Shown here: in pieces, positions 42,731 to 52,129 of the stretch
Numbering within the stretch: the stretch's first letter is position 1
Layout: each line of letters opens with the position of its first letter
NCBI RefSeq assembly: GCF_020687685.1
Contig: NZ_JAJEWM010000001.1
Location: forward strand, 1,798,001-1,862,000
Length of the DNA stretch: 64,000 nt
Reading direction: 5' to 3'
Source of the DNA: Tessaracoccus sp. OS52
Lineage (GTDB): Bacteria; Actinomycetota; Actinomycetes; Propionibacteriales; Propionibacteriaceae
Translations under genes and position numbers: made by a program
The notes under the pieces: generated by a model
Database searches by the model: none
Seen by the model: the letters and a program-made list of their open reading frames with translations, nothing else
What the model was told of the DNA's origin: nothing

Positions 42731-44158
42731 ATGACCTCGGACAATCGCAAGCCCCCCTACTCGGAAACCTTCAAGAAGTTCATCGTGCAGGGCTGGGCCC
42801 CCGAATCCGAGGATTCCGTCGAACGCCTCGCCGCGGCCGACTGGGTGCAGGCCAGGCAGGTGAAGGTGGCCGCCGAGTTCCCGGACGCCACGCTGGTGCT
42901 CCCGGCCGGCCCGCTGAAGGTCCGCTCCAATGACACCGACTACCGGTTCCGGCCCCACACGGCCTTCGCGTGGCTGAGCGGCCTGGGAGAGGACCGGGAG
43001 CCGGACGCCGCCCTCGTGCTGGGACCCGACGCCGTGGCCACCCTCTACTTCCGGCCACGGGCGCCCCGCACCGACGAGGAGTTCTACGCCGATGCCCGCT
43101 ACGGCGAGATGTGGGTCGGCAAGCGCGACTCCTTCGCCGAGATGCGGGCCCGCGCCGGCCTGCAGGTGGCCGACATCCGAAACCTCCGCGAAGATCTTTC
43201 CTCGGTCGGCAAGCTCCTGGTGGTCCGCGACGCGGATCCCGGCATCACGGCCATCGTCGACGAGCTCCGCGGCACCGGCGAGGAACAGGGCGACGCCGAC
43301 CTGGCGCGCGTGATCGCCGAGTTCCGCATGGTCAAGGACGCGTTCGAGGTCGACGAGCTGCGGCGGGCCTGCGACGCCACCCGCGTCGGCTTCGAGGCGG
43401 TGGCCCGGGAACTGCCCAACGCCGTCGCGGGCGGCCGTGGCGAGCGCTGGGTGGAGGGCACGTTCGCACTACATGCCCGCCACCTGGGCAACGCCGTCGG
43501 CTACGACACCATCGCCGCCGGTGGTGACCACGCCAACACGCTGCACTGGATCCGCAACGACGGCGCGCTGGCCGACGGCGACCTCCTGCTGCTCGACGCG
43601 GGCGTGGAGGTGGAGTCCCTCTACACCGCCGACGTCACCCGCACCCTGCCGGTGAGCGGCAAGTTCACGCCCCCACAGCGGCGCGTCTACGAGGCGGTGC
43701 TGGCAGCGCAGGAGGCGGGGATCCGGGCCTGCCGTCCCGGCGCGCCGTTCATGGCCCCCCACAACGCCGCCATCCGGGTCCTGGCCGAGTTCTTCCACGA
43801 GCTGGGCATCCTCCCGGGCACGGTGACCGAGACCTTGGCAACCGAGGGTGGCTACCACCGTCGCTGGATGGTGCACGGCACCTCGCACCACCTCGGGATG
43901 GACGTGCACGACTGCGGCGAGGCCCGCCGTGAGGTCTACCGCGACGGGACGCTGGCCGAGGGCATGGTCATCACCGTCGAGCCCGGCATCTACTTCAAGG
44001 CCGGGGACCTGCTGGTGCCGGAGGAGTACCGCGGCATCGGCGTGCGGATCGAGGACGACATCCTCATCACCGCCGAAGGCCCGGAAAACCTGAGCGCCTC
44101 GCTGCCACGCACGGCCGATGACGTGGAGGCCTGGCTGGCTGGTCAGTCCTCCAGGTAG
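42731..44158 (+). CDS. pepP: Xaa-Pro aminopeptidase (aminopeptidase P)
   Basis: 475 aa cytosolic metallopeptidase that cleaves X-Pro N-termini. N-terminal aminopeptidase P domain (DTDYRFRPHTAFAWLSG), then M24 pita-bread catalytic domain. Metal ligands fall in LLLDAGVEVESLYTADVTRT, HGTSHHLGMDVHD (His) and TVEPGIYF, with GVRIEDDILIT near the end. The ATG is seven bases after TAGACT (leaderless). It is divergent from the zinc-ribbon gene; its 3' end overlaps the convergent hydrolase by 16 bases. Confidence 0.93.
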   Translation: MTSDNRKPPYSETFKKFIVQGWAPESEDSVERLAAADWVQARQVKVAAEFPDATLVLPAGPLKVRSNDTDYRFRPHTAFAWLSGLGEDREPDAALVLGPDAVATLYFRPRAPRTDEEFYADARYGEMWVGKRDSFAEMRARAGLQVADIRNLREDLSSVGKLLVVRDADPGITAIVDELRGTGEEQGDADLARVIAEFRMVKDAFEVDELRRACDATRVGFEAVARELPNAVAGGRGERWVEGTFALHARHLGNAVGYDTIAAGGDHANTLHWIRNDGALADGDLLLLDAGVEVESLYTADVTRTLPVSGKFTPPQRRVYEAVLAAQEAGIRACRPGAPFMAPHNAAIRVLAEFFHELGILPGTVTETLATEGGYHRRWMVHGTSHHLGMDVHDCGEARREVYRDGTLAEGMVITVEPGIYFKAGDLLVPEEYRGIGVRIEDDILITAEGPENLSASLPRTADDVEAWLAGQSSR

Positions 44159-44961
44159 GGCTTCCTGGGGCGCTCGACGCGGTTCATGAACGCCGCCAGG
44201 GCCGCGGCCACCTCCCGGGGTTCGGCCACCGTCACCTGGTGTGCCGCCTCCGGGATGATCCGCAGTTCGGCTCCCGGCACCGTGCTGGCCACCAGTTCCA
44301 CGTTGCCGATCGGCGTCGAGGAGTCCCGCTCCCCCGCGATGAGCAGCAGCGGCGTCCGGATGTTCTCCAGGTCCCCGCGTACGTCGTGCACGGCGAGCGC
44401 CCTGCACAGCTGGGCGTAGGAGTGGTCGTCGGTTACGGCGAGACCCTCCATGATCGTGTCGACGGTGTGGGGCTGGCGGGCCTGGAAGTCCGGGGTGAAC
44501 CAGCGCTTCCTCGTCTCGTCGACGAGGTGCTGGGTACCGCGCTCCTCGACGGCCTCGGCACGCTTGCGCCACGCCGTCGGCTCCCCGACGGTGGCGGCGG
44601 AGCACGCGACGGCGACTCCGGCGAGTTCCTCCTCGTGGTCCCGGGCGAGGTGCAGCCCGACGGCACCGGAGATGGAGAGCCCCGCGTAGAAGACCGGCAG
44701 GCCGTCGTTGGTCTCGCTCACCTCCCGGACCACTTCCATCACGGCCTCCGCGACCGTATCGAGGGTGGGCTCGTCGGCGTCGTCCCAGACCGGTGTGAGG
44801 GCGTGCCCGGGGAGGTCGACGAAGACCACGCGCGCCTCCGAGCGCAACCGTTCCGCCACCGCCGTCCACTGGTGCTGGGCGTTGCCGCCGAGGCTGGGGC
44901 CAAGCACGAGCACGCGCTTGGCGGGATCGTTCGGGTTGTAGGTGTCGAACGTCAGCTTCAT
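44143..44961 (-). CDS. Alpha/beta hydrolase (enol-lactonase-like)
   Basis: 272 aa. The catalytic triad is visible: nucleophile Ser in AGLSISGAVG, Asp in AGERDSSTP and His in EAAHQVTV, with an oxyanion region at GPSLGGNAQHQW. Proportions resemble 3-oxoadipate enol-lactonases (PcaD), but no beta-ketoadipate pathway genes are nearby, so the substrate is unknown. No signal peptide. Confidence 0.85.
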   Translation of the reverse strand: MKLTFDTYNPNDPAKRVLVLGPSLGGNAQHQWTAVAERLRSEARVVFVDLPGHALTPVWDDADEPTLDTVAEAVMEVVREVSETNDGLPVFYAGLSISGAVGLHLARDHEEELAGVAVACSAATVGEPTAWRKRAEAVEERGTQHLVDETRKRWFTPDFQARQPHTVDTIMEGLAVTDDHSYAQLCRALAVHDVRGDLENIRTPLLLIAGERDSSTPIGNVELVASTVPGAELRIIPEAAHQVTVAEPREVAAALAAFMNRVERPRKPYLED

Positions 44962-44998
44962 GGCGCCAAACTACCGGGCGACGTGTGCAGACGCGCCG

Positions 44999-45613
44999 TC
45001 AGGTCCGCTTTCCCAGCACCTGCACCACGCTGGAGAGTCCCTGATGGCCCATCCCCTCGAAGATCCTCCGTTCCAGGAGCCTGACGTCGAGCGTCCAGCC
45101 CTGCCAGTCGGCAAGGACCGCCGGGCGCGTGAGGAGCAGGTCGGGGTCCTTCGGCCCGCCGGTGCCGAGCGCCAGCTGCGCCGGGGTGTAGGCCTCCAGC
45201 AGCAGCATCCCGCCCGGACGGGTCTGGGCGGTCGCAGTCCGCGCCACTTCGGCGCGCAGGTCGGGCGGGAGGTGGCAGAAGATGGACACGATCGCGTCCC
45301 AGGGCTGCTCCGGTGCCGGCTGTCCGACCCAGTCAGCGAGGTCAAGGTGCCACGTCTCGAGCTCGACGCCCTTCTCCGAGGCGAGTTGCCTGGCCTTTGT
45401 CAGCGCAACGGCGGAGAAGTCAAGGCTTACGACGTGGTGACCCCTGGACGCCAGGAACACGCCGTTGCGGCCCTCTCCGTCACCCAGGCACAGCACCCGG
45501 GACCCCGGCCTCAGGAAACTGGCATTGGCAGCCAGGAAGTCGTTCGGCTTGTATCCGAAGACGTAGTTGGGGTGGGAATAGCGCTGGTCCCAGAAGTCGG
45601 GGCCCTGACTCAT
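44999..45613 (-). CDS. SAM-dependent methyltransferase (TehB-like)
   Basis: 204 aa from ATG 45613, overlapping the stop of the upstream stress-protein gene (ATGA). Class I methyltransferase: N-terminal FWDQRYSHPNYVFGYKPNDF, SAM motif VLCLGDGEGRNGVFLA, acidic motif VVSLDFS, and IVSIFCHLPPDL as motif IV. The layout resembles TehB/thiol-methyltransferase-like enzymes. The substrate is unknown. Confidence 0.85.
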   Translation of the reverse strand: MSQGPDFWDQRYSHPNYVFGYKPNDFLAANASFLRPGSRVLCLGDGEGRNGVFLASRGHHVVSLDFSAVALTKARQLASEKGVELETWHLDLADWVGQPAPEQPWDAIVSIFCHLPPDLRAEVARTATAQTRPGGMLLLEAYTPAQLALGTGGPKDPDLLLTRPAVLADWQGWTLDVRLLERRIFEGMGHQGLSSVVQVLGKRT

Positions 45614-46116
45614 TCGAAAGCGGTTGCCCGGGTACCGGGGCGCTGTGCCAGGAGCCTGCGCGCCTCCTCCACCACCTTGTGCTCGCACTGCAACTCGTAG
45701 GCCGTGGCCACCGTCTGACGCATGGAGTCGAAGTCACGCCTTCCCCCGGTGACGGCGTAGCCGATGGCAGCCGTGATCAGCCCGAACACCGCACCCATCA
45801 CGAGGCCGATCAGGAGCATGAACCAGAACGCAGCGAACCCGCGGTAGAACAGCCACAGCATCAGGGACACGAACACGCCCATTCCAAGGCCCGAAACGGC
45901 CCCGTTGACCAGGACGCTGCCCCAGGTCTTGCGCCCGGTGACCCGCTCGATGGTGCGCAGGTTGGTGCCGAGGATCACCAGGTTCTCCACGGGGAACTTC
46001 TGGTCGGCCAGGTAGTCCACCGCCTCCTGCGCCTCCGCATATGTCCTGAACTCCGCCAGGTGCTGGGGGTATTCGAGCTCGAGGCCGAGTCCGGCGGGTG
46101 GTGGGTTCACACTCAT
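45610..46116 (-). CDS. General stress protein-like membrane protein
   Basis: 168 aa. An N-terminal alpha/beta domain (FRTYAEAQEAVDYLADQKFP, VENLVILG) is followed by two Gly-rich transmembrane helices (near 70-90 and 98-120) and a soluble tail. This is the plan of the general stress protein 17M/YfnD-like family in actinobacteria (Rv1234 in the syntenic M. tuberculosis block). Function is not known. It is divergent from the MgtE-N/CBS gene. Confidence 0.8.
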   Translation of the reverse strand: MSVNPPPAGLGLELEYPQHLAEFRTYAEAQEAVDYLADQKFPVENLVILGTNLRTIERVTGRKTWGSVLVNGAVSGLGMGVFVSLMLWLFYRGFAAFWFMLLIGLVMGAVFGLITAAIGYAVTGGRRDFDSMRQTVATAYELQCEHKVVEEARRLLAQRPGTRATAFE

Positions 46117-46212
46117 GATCTGCTCCTCGGGTCCAAAGGCACGGTTCCTGCCCCGACTCTACGCCCGCGCCGCCCACCTTCGCCGGAGGTCTGAGCGTGT
46201 AGATTTCGCTCC

Positions 46213-47490
46213 ATGAACGCCAAGGACACGCAGGTCTATGTCTCACGCGTCATCGGCCTCCCACTCGTCGACGCCGCCGGGGACCAGGTTGGGCGCGTCA
46301 AGGACGTGATCTTCCACTTGCGTACCGGCACCCTGGCTCCCCGGGTCCGCGGCCTGCTGGTGGAACTCTTCGCGCGGCAGCGCATCTTCGTACCCATGAT
46401 CCGCGTGCACGCGATCACCGCGAACCAGGTCTCGATCCTCGGCCAGGTGGACACCCGCAAGTTCCAGAAGCGGGACACCGAACTCCTGGTCGACGGTGAC
46501 CTGTTCGATCGGCCCGTGCCGCGGGAGAACCCGACCAAGATCTACGACGTGTCCATCGTGCAGGTGCGCAGCCGGGAGTGGGAGATCCATTCAGTCGCCC
46601 TCCAGAGCCGCACGAAGGTGGGACGCTTCGGTTTTGGCGGGCGCAGCACCACCGAGGTCGTCCGCTGGGACGAGGTACCGGACCTGGTGCTGGCGAAGGG
46701 GCGCACGCCCGCGCACTTCGTCGCCGAGTTCTCCGACATGAAGGCCGCCGACGTCGCCCGGGAACTCCATGACCTGGATCCCGACCGGCTGGCGGCCGTG
46801 GTGCAGGCGCTCGACGACGAGACCCTCGCCGAAGCCATGGAGGAACTGCCCGAGGACGAGCAGATCGAACTGATCTCGGTGCTGGACAACGAGCGCGCCG
46901 CTGACGTCCTCGGGGAGATGGACCCCGACGACGCCGCCGACCTCATCAGGGAACTGCCGGGTGAGATGGCCGAGGACCTGCTGCAGAGGATGGAGCCCGA
47001 CGAGGCCTCCGACGTCCGCCGACTGCTGGTCTACGACGAGTTCACCGCCGGTGGCATGATGACGCCCGAGCCGGTGATCCTCGACACTGACGCCACGGTG
47101 GCGCAGGCGCTGGCACGCTGCCGTGAGGAACAGCTCACCCCGGCCCTGGCCTCGATGGTGTTCGTCACCCGGCCGCCGCTCGAGGCGCCGTCGGGGCGCT
47201 ACCTCGGCGCTTGTCACACTCAGCAACTGCTGCGTTCCGCACCCACCCTGCAGGTTGCCACCATGCTGGACCAGAGCCTGGAGCCGCTGTCCCCGTCGAC
47301 GCCGCTCGCGCAGGTGAGCCGCTTCTTCGCCACCTACAACCTCGTGGTCGCCCCTGTGGTCAACGACCAGGGACAACTCGTGGGTGCTGTCACCGTCGAC
47401 GACGTGCTGGACCACATGCTGCCCGACGACTGGCGCGGCGTCCTGATGGACGACCAGCGCGCGGCGGAGGTCACCGATGGCAGGGCCTGA
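46213..47490 (+). CDS. PRC-barrel, MgtE N-terminal and CBS domain protein
   Basis: 425 aa without membrane segments, unlike true MgtE magnesium channels. Order: PRC-barrel-like N-terminus (about 1-85), a second beta domain, MgtE-N superhelix (about 170-280, repeated ELPEDEQIELISVLDNERAA-type helices), and a CBS pair (about 285-415). It corresponds to Rv1232c. A Mg2+- or nucleotide-sensing role is inferred from the domains. The ATG is seven bases after TAGATT (leaderless). Confidence 0.88.
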   Translation: MNAKDTQVYVSRVIGLPLVDAAGDQVGRVKDVIFHLRTGTLAPRVRGLLVELFARQRIFVPMIRVHAITANQVSILGQVDTRKFQKRDTELLVDGDLFDRPVPRENPTKIYDVSIVQVRSREWEIHSVALQSRTKVGRFGFGGRSTTEVVRWDEVPDLVLAKGRTPAHFVAEFSDMKAADVARELHDLDPDRLAAVVQALDDETLAEAMEELPEDEQIELISVLDNERAADVLGEMDPDDAADLIRELPGEMAEDLLQRMEPDEASDVRRLLVYDEFTAGGMMTPEPVILDTDATVAQALARCREEQLTPALASMVFVTRPPLEAPSGRYLGACHTQQLLRSAPTLQVATMLDQSLEPLSPSTPLAQVSRFFATYNLVVAPVVNDQGQLVGAVTVDDVLDHMLPDDWRGVLMDDQRAAEVTDGRA

Positions 47491-47986
47491 GCGGGAGCGT
47501 GACCTGCTGTCGGTTCCCGGCCGCCGGCGCTCCTGGTTCCCGACGGTCCAGCTGGACTCGGAGACCTTCGGCAAGTTCGCGGAGTCCTTCGCCCGCTTCA
47601 TGGGAACGGCGAAGTTCCTGCTCTACATGACCATCTTCGTCATCGTGTGGGTGCTGATCAACCTGATCGGGCTGTTCGGCCTCCGCTGGGATCCCTACCC
47701 CTTCATCCTGCTGAACCTGTTCTTCTCCACCCAGGCCTCGTACTCGGCGCCGTTGATCCTGCTGGCGCAGAACCGGCAGGAGGTGCGCGACAAGCTGAGT
47801 CTCGACGAGGACCGCGAGGTGGCCCGCCAGTCCCGTGCCGACATGGACTTCCTGGCCCGTGAGATCGCTGCCATCCGGATGAGCCTCGGAGAACTGGCGA
47901 CGCGCGACTTCGTCCGCGGCGAGCTGCGAAATGAGCTGCGTGATCTCGAAGCACGGTTGCAGAAGGTCGGCGAGACCGATGAGTGA
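47477..47986 (+). CDS. DUF1003 family membrane protein
   Basis: 169 aa, overlapping the previous gene by 14 bases. Two transmembrane helices (about 55-72 and 84-104) with the DUF1003 signature: WVLINLIGL, then DPYPFILLNLFFSTQASYSA, and LLAQNRQ. A charged helical tail follows. The family is widespread and uncharacterised. Overlap with the MgtE-N/CBS gene suggests joint function, perhaps in ion homeostasis. Confidence 0.9.
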   Translation: MAGPERERDLLSVPGRRRSWFPTVQLDSETFGKFAESFARFMGTAKFLLYMTIFVIVWVLINLIGLFGLRWDPYPFILLNLFFSTQASYSAPLILLAQNRQEVRDKLSLDEDREVARQSRADMDFLAREIAAIRMSLGELATRDFVRGELRNELRDLEARLQKVGETDE

Positions 47987-48320
47987 GCTGCGCTGGTACG
48001 CCGTCGTCCTGTTCATCGGTCAGCTGGCGCTCGTCGTGATCGGCGCCCTGTCCCTGTGGCGGATTGCCGGCGGCTGGTGGCTCGGAGCCGTCGTGGCCGG
48101 CGTCTTCGTCCTGGCCTACTGCGTGAGCTGGCTCCTGCTGCTCGCCCCCGGTTCCCCCCGACGCCTCGGCTACAAGGAGCGGCTCACCCTGAACCTGGTG
48201 CTGGGACCGGCGGTGGTCGTCCTGGCCAGCCTCGCATCGCTGTGGCTGCCCGCGCTGGTGGCGCTGAGCGTCGCCATCATGTGCGACGCCCTCAACGAAC
48301 GCTCGCGCCTGCGAACTTGA
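47979..48320 (+). CDS. Small four-helix membrane protein, unknown function
   Basis: 113 aa from ATG 47979, overlapping the DUF1003 stop by eight bases. Mostly hydrophobic with about four helices (first WYAVVLFIGQLALVVIGALS). I recognise no family. It matches in position the small membrane protein gene between the DUF1003-like gene and mrp in related genomes. Coupled translation is likely. Confidence 0.7.
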   Translation: MSELRWYAVVLFIGQLALVVIGALSLWRIAGGWWLGAVVAGVFVLAYCVSWLLLLAPGSPRRLGYKERLTLNLVLGPAVVVLASLASLWLPALVALSVAIMCDALNERSRLRT

Positions 48321-48351
48321 TTTGGCCGATCCGACCGCGTAGACACGGGGT

Positions 48352-49536
48352 GTGACTGAGAACCCCCTGCTCCCCCTTGTCCGTGCTGCGCTCCACGAGG
48401 TGGAGGATCCGGAGATCCGGCGGCCCATCACGGAGCTGGGGATGGTGGACGAGCTCACCGCGGCCGACGACGGCCGGGTCTTCGTGCGCGTGCTGCTTAC
48501 CGTCGCAGGCTGCCCGATGCGCAGCGAGATCACCGGGCGTGTCACCACCGCCGTCCAGGCCGTCGAGGGCGTCTCTGCGGTGGACGTCGAGCTGGGTGTG
48601 ATGACCCAGGAACAGCGCGACGCCATGCGCCAGCTGCTGCGCGGCGGCCAGCTGGAGCGGCTGATCCCGTTCGCCCAGCCCGGGAACCTCACCCACGTGA
48701 TCGCCGTCGCCTCCGGCAAGGGCGGTGTCGGCAAGTCGTCGGTCACGGTCAACCTTGCGGTGGCGCTGGCGCGCCAGGGCCGCAAGGTGGGCATCCTGGA
48801 CGCCGACATCTACGGCCACTCCATCCCCGACCTGCTTGGCCTCGGCGACGCCCGTCCCACCGTGGTGGACGACATGATCATGCCGGTCCCCGCCGTGATC
48901 CCCTCCGAGGCGGATCCGCAGGTCACCCACGACGTCGCCGTCATCAGCATCGGCATGCTGAAACCCAGCCGCGACCAGGTGGTCGCCTGGCGCGGCCCGA
49001 TCCTGGACCGGGCCCTGACGCAGCTGCTGGCCGACGTCTACTGGGGTGACCTCGACTACCTGCTGCTGGACCTTCCCCCGGGAACAGGAGACGTCGCCAT
49101 GAGCCTCGGCCAGAAGATCCCCAACTCCGAGCTCCTCGTGGTGACCACTCCCCAGCAGGCGGCCTCCGAGGTCTCGGAGCGGGCGGGCACGATGGCCCAC
49201 ATCCTGGAGCAGCGGGTCATCGGAGTCGTCGAGAACATGAGCTGGCTGGAACACACCTGCCCCAACTGCGCAGACGTGCACCGCATGGAGCTGTTCGGCT
49301 CCGGCGGTGGCGTCCAGGTGGCCGAGGCCCTCACCGACCGGGTCCAGTACGAGGTGCCCATGCTCGGGCAGATCCCCTTCGACGAGGCACTCCTCGCGGG
49401 TGGGGACAGGGGCGAGCCCATCGTCGTCTCCGCGCCGGACCATCCCGCCGCGAGGGCCCTGGTGGAGCTGGCCCGTACCCTCGGCAGCCGACGGCGCAGC
49501 CTCGTCGGCGCGCGTCTGCCGCTGTCGACGAACTAG
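48352..49536 (+). CDS. mrp: Mrp/ApbC iron-sulfur cluster carrier ATPase
   Basis: 394 aa. N-terminal MIP18/DUF59 domain with a Cys in VAGCPMRSEITGRV, then a ParA/MinD-type P-loop (ASGKGGVGKSSVTVNL) and the CxxC cluster-binding motif HTCPNCADVH. It carries Fe-S clusters to apoproteins. The GTG start is six bases after TAGACA (leaderless). Its last bases overlap tatB on the other strand. It corresponds to Rv1229c. Confidence 0.94.
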   Translation: MTENPLLPLVRAALHEVEDPEIRRPITELGMVDELTAADDGRVFVRVLLTVAGCPMRSEITGRVTTAVQAVEGVSAVDVELGVMTQEQRDAMRQLLRGGQLERLIPFAQPGNLTHVIAVASGKGGVGKSSVTVNLAVALARQGRKVGILDADIYGHSIPDLLGLGDARPTVVDDMIMPVPAVIPSEADPQVTHDVAVISIGMLKPSRDQVVAWRGPILDRALTQLLADVYWGDLDYLLLDLPPGTGDVAMSLGQKIPNSELLVVTTPQQAASEVSERAGTMAHILEQRVIGVVENMSWLEHTCPNCADVHRMELFGSGGGVQVAEALTDRVQYEVPMLGQIPFDEALLAGGDRGEPIVVSAPDHPAARALVELARTLGSRRRSLVGARLPLSTN

Positions 49537-49955
49537 GTCGCCTCGACGTCGAACGGGGGTGGGTTGTCCTCCTTGGTGGACAGCGACCCCTTGTCCTTGA
49601 TGGCCTTCTGGGCCTCGCTCGTTGCCGTGGCCGTCTCCCGCTTGGCCAGGCTTCCCGCGGAGGCGACGGTGCTCTTGGCGTCGGCGAGGTCCTTGCGGGC
49701 CTCCTCGATGGCCTGGATCTCCGCGCTCATGTGCTTGGCGACGAACGCCTTCGGATTGAGGTCCTTGATCTCCAGGTCCGCGAACTCGGGACCGAGCTCC
49801 GAGCGCAGTTGGGTCTGGGCGTTGTTCGCGATCCCGCGCAGGTAGACGATCACGCGTGCGGCCTTGCGGGAGAACTGCGGGAGCTTCTCCGGACCGAAGA
49901 GGATCACGGCAAGCGCGATGAGCACCACGAGCTCAACTGCGTCAATGCCAAACAC
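49533..49955 (-). CDS. tatB: Sec-independent protein translocase TatB
   Basis: 140 aa. A single N-terminal transmembrane helix followed by the TatA/B hinge FGPEKLPQFSRK, an amphipathic helix (ARVIVYLRGI) and a TatB-type conserved segment (LRSELGPEFADLEIKDLNP). The tail is charged and Pro-ending. TatB binds twin-arginine signal peptides with TatC; tatA and tatC are not in the window. It lies 30 bp downstream of the anti-sigma gene, as in the sigE-rseA-htrA-tatB cluster, but htrA is absent. Confidence 0.92.
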   Translation of the reverse strand: MFGIDAVELVVLIALAVILFGPEKLPQFSRKAARVIVYLRGIANNAQTQLRSELGPEFADLEIKDLNPKAFVAKHMSAEIQAIEEARKDLADAKSTVASAGSLAKRETATATSEAQKAIKDKGSLSTKEDNPPPFDVEAT

Positions 49956-49984
49956 GTGGATCAGGCTACCGGCTGGCCGAAGTT

Positions 49985-51445
49985 TCAGTTAATCCCGGCC
50001 ATGCGGGCCAGACCCTGTGACAACCGGTCCATGAGGGTCGGTTCCCAGGCCTGCTCGCCCGGGAGGCCGGCCACGGCATCGTTCAGGACCGCGAGTCCGC
50101 CGTTGGTCGCCACGGACACCACGCCGTCGCCCGACTGCCAGACCTCGACCTCTGGCATCCCGCGGGAGTCGTCGCGCACGCGGGTGGCGCCGTCGGCGTC
50201 GAGCAGCCCCTGGGTCCAGCCCACGCTGACGCTGCGAAAGCCGTCGGAGTAGACCAGGCGGAGCGTGTCGCGGCCACCGGCGTCGGAGGAGGAATGGGCC
50301 ACCAACGGCATGCCCGCGAGGGTGCTGGGACAATGCTCAAGACCGATGCACCAGCTGGGATCCGAGCCGATGGCGGAGGCGGTCGAGTTCATGACTATGA
50401 GCTCGGTCCCCTCGGACGCGAGGTCGGCCTCGTCCAGGTCCAGCTCCACGAAACCGGAGATGAGCGTGGGCAGCCCGTAGGTGTCGTAACGCTCATTCCA
50501 CAGGACGAGTCCGTTGGCGGTGTCGACCCACCACCGGGAGACCTTGTGACCGTCGCCGTCGCGGGCTTCGATGACCTTCGCCCAGCGTCCGGCCACCTGG
50601 TCCATGCCCCGGTACTCGTGGAAGCTCCACTCTGCGGGGCTCTTGGAGGCGCAGCACCCGGTGCTCGGAACGAACCAGGACTGGAAACGGTCCCCTGCGG
50701 CGTCGAACACCTGCAGGGTGGAACCCTCCCCTGCGACCTCGTCGATCTGCACGTCGTTGACGTAGAAGGCCCCGGCGCCGTCGGAGATCCAGACCCGCTG
50801 CACGCCTGAATACGTCAGGTCCGCCCGTAGAGCGGCCGAGAGAGCCTGCTCGGCGAATTCGGGAGAGATCCGACGCGGGGCGCTCACGATGCTGCTGCGC
50901 GGGCGCTGGTCCACGGGATCGGAGAGGACCGCCCCGCGCTCGTGTGCCAGTAACACGGCTCCCAGCGCCTCGTTCACGCTGATCGCGGTGATGGACAGCG
51001 AGAACTCCTCCCGCGCCAGGTGCACCGGATTCGCCACGGCAGGCGGATCAGGGGCCAACAGGAGCGCGAGCACGAACATGGAGGCCAGGGCCGAGATGGC
51101 GGCCACGCTGCCCTGGCCGATCCGCCTGCGGCGCACCGTGCGCCTCGTCGGGAGCGCCCCGCCCGGACCTGCCGGCATGTACAGCGGCGCGTCGGACGCC
51201 TCCCCAGCGATGCGCTCCAGCCGTGCGGCCAGGGAGTCAGGGGTGGCCGACGTCGGCGCGGCGCAGCTACCGCTCAGGGTGCTGCAGACGCGCTTGATGG
51301 CGGCCAATTCGTCCCTGCAGTGCGCGCATCCCGCGAGGTGGTACCCGACCTGGTGCCACCGCTTGGCAGGCAGGGTGTGGTCGGCGAACGACGAGAGGTC
51401 CTTGCGGTACTTCTCACAACCGGCCCGTGGATGCGCCTGCGTCAC
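49985..51445 (-). CDS. Zinc-binding anti-sigma factor fused to a large extracytoplasmic domain
   Basis: 486 aa from a GTG one base after the sigE stop. The ZAS motif is canonical: His36-x3-Cys40-x2-Cys43 (HLAGCAHC), with Cys10 upstream. One transmembrane helix lies at about 112-130. The outer region of about 350 residues resembles RseB/MucB-type sensors (AEWSFHEYRGMDQVAGRWAK, RWWVDTANGLVLWNERYDTY). In E. coli RseA and RseB are separate; here both functions seem joined in one protein. It should hold SigE at the membrane until envelope stress triggers release. Confidence 0.85.
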   Translation of the reverse strand: MTQAHPRAGCEKYRKDLSSFADHTLPAKRWHQVGYHLAGCAHCRDELAAIKRVCSTLSGSCAAPTSATPDSLAARLERIAGEASDAPLYMPAGPGGALPTRRTVRRRRIGQGSVAAISALASMFVLALLLAPDPPAVANPVHLAREEFSLSITAISVNEALGAVLLAHERGAVLSDPVDQRPRSSIVSAPRRISPEFAEQALSAALRADLTYSGVQRVWISDGAGAFYVNDVQIDEVAGEGSTLQVFDAAGDRFQSWFVPSTGCCASKSPAEWSFHEYRGMDQVAGRWAKVIEARDGDGHKVSRWWVDTANGLVLWNERYDTYGLPTLISGFVELDLDEADLASEGTELIVMNSTASAIGSDPSWCIGLEHCPSTLAGMPLVAHSSSDAGGRDTLRLVYSDGFRSVSVGWTQGLLDADGATRVRDDSRGMPEVEVWQSGDGVVSVATNGGLAVLNDAVAGLPGEQAWEPTLMDRLSQGLARMAGIN

Positions 51446-51446
51446 G

Positions 51447-52043
51447 TCAGGACACCCCTAGGTAACGTTCGTGGCCCTCCACCGGGGCCCGGTGGGCCAG
51501 TGACTCCCGCAACTGGGAACGGCCACGCGCGATGCGGCTGCGGACGGTGCCCAGCTTGATGTCGAGGACGTCGGCGATCTCCTCGTAGCTGAGACCCTCG
51601 ATGTCACACAGGACCACCGCCACCCGTTGCTCGGGGGTCAGGGCGGCCAGCGCTTCGGCGACGTCGGCGTCCAGGATCCCGTCGGCATGGAGGTCTCCGG
51701 CGCTGGTGGCCGAACCCCAGACATGGTCCGGAGCGACGCTCAGCGCGTCCATGCGGATGCGCTGCTTGCGGCGCGCCCCGTCGAGGAAGAGGTTGGTGGT
51801 GATGCGGTGGAGCCAGCCCTCGAGGGTGCCGGGCTTGAAGGTGTGGATGGACCTGAACACGCGCACGAAGACGTCCTGTGTCAGGTCCTCGGCATCATGC
51901 TGGTTGCCGGTCAACCGGTAGGCGAGGCGGTAGACCTTGGCGGAGTGGTCCCGGACGAGTTCGGACCAGGTGGGCGCAGTCCAGCCGGCCGCTTCCGCAG
52001 CCGCGTTCCTGCCCTTGCCCCTGAACACCCGTCGCGCCTCCAT
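51447..52043 (-). CDS. sigE: SigE-type ECF RNA polymerase sigma factor
   Basis: 198 aa from ATG 52043 (a longer frame begins at 52100). Region 2: [20 protein letters not shown] followed by VFVRVFRSI. Region 4: [20 protein letters not shown] and a basic tail. It matches M. tuberculosis SigE (Rv1221) in type and setting: anti-sigma and tatB downstream, O-methyltransferase nearby. It drives envelope-stress transcription and is paired with the ZAS anti-sigma gene next to it. Confidence 0.92.
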   Translation of the reverse strand: MEARRVFRGKGRNAAAEAAGWTAPTWSELVRDHSAKVYRLAYRLTGNQHDAEDLTQDVFVRVFRSIHTFKPGTLEGWLHRITTNLFLDGARRKQRIRMDALSVAPDHVWGSATSAGDLHADGILDADVAEALAALTPEQRVAVVLCDIEGLSYEEIADVLDIKLGTVRSRIARGRSQLRESLAHRAPVEGHERYLGVS

Positions 52044-52129
52044 CGTCCAAGTCTGACAGGTCTGTCTGTGAACAACCTGTGAGTCCGTACCCAAGTACAA
52101 CGATCCGGGCGCCCGGAATGTTCCCGGTG

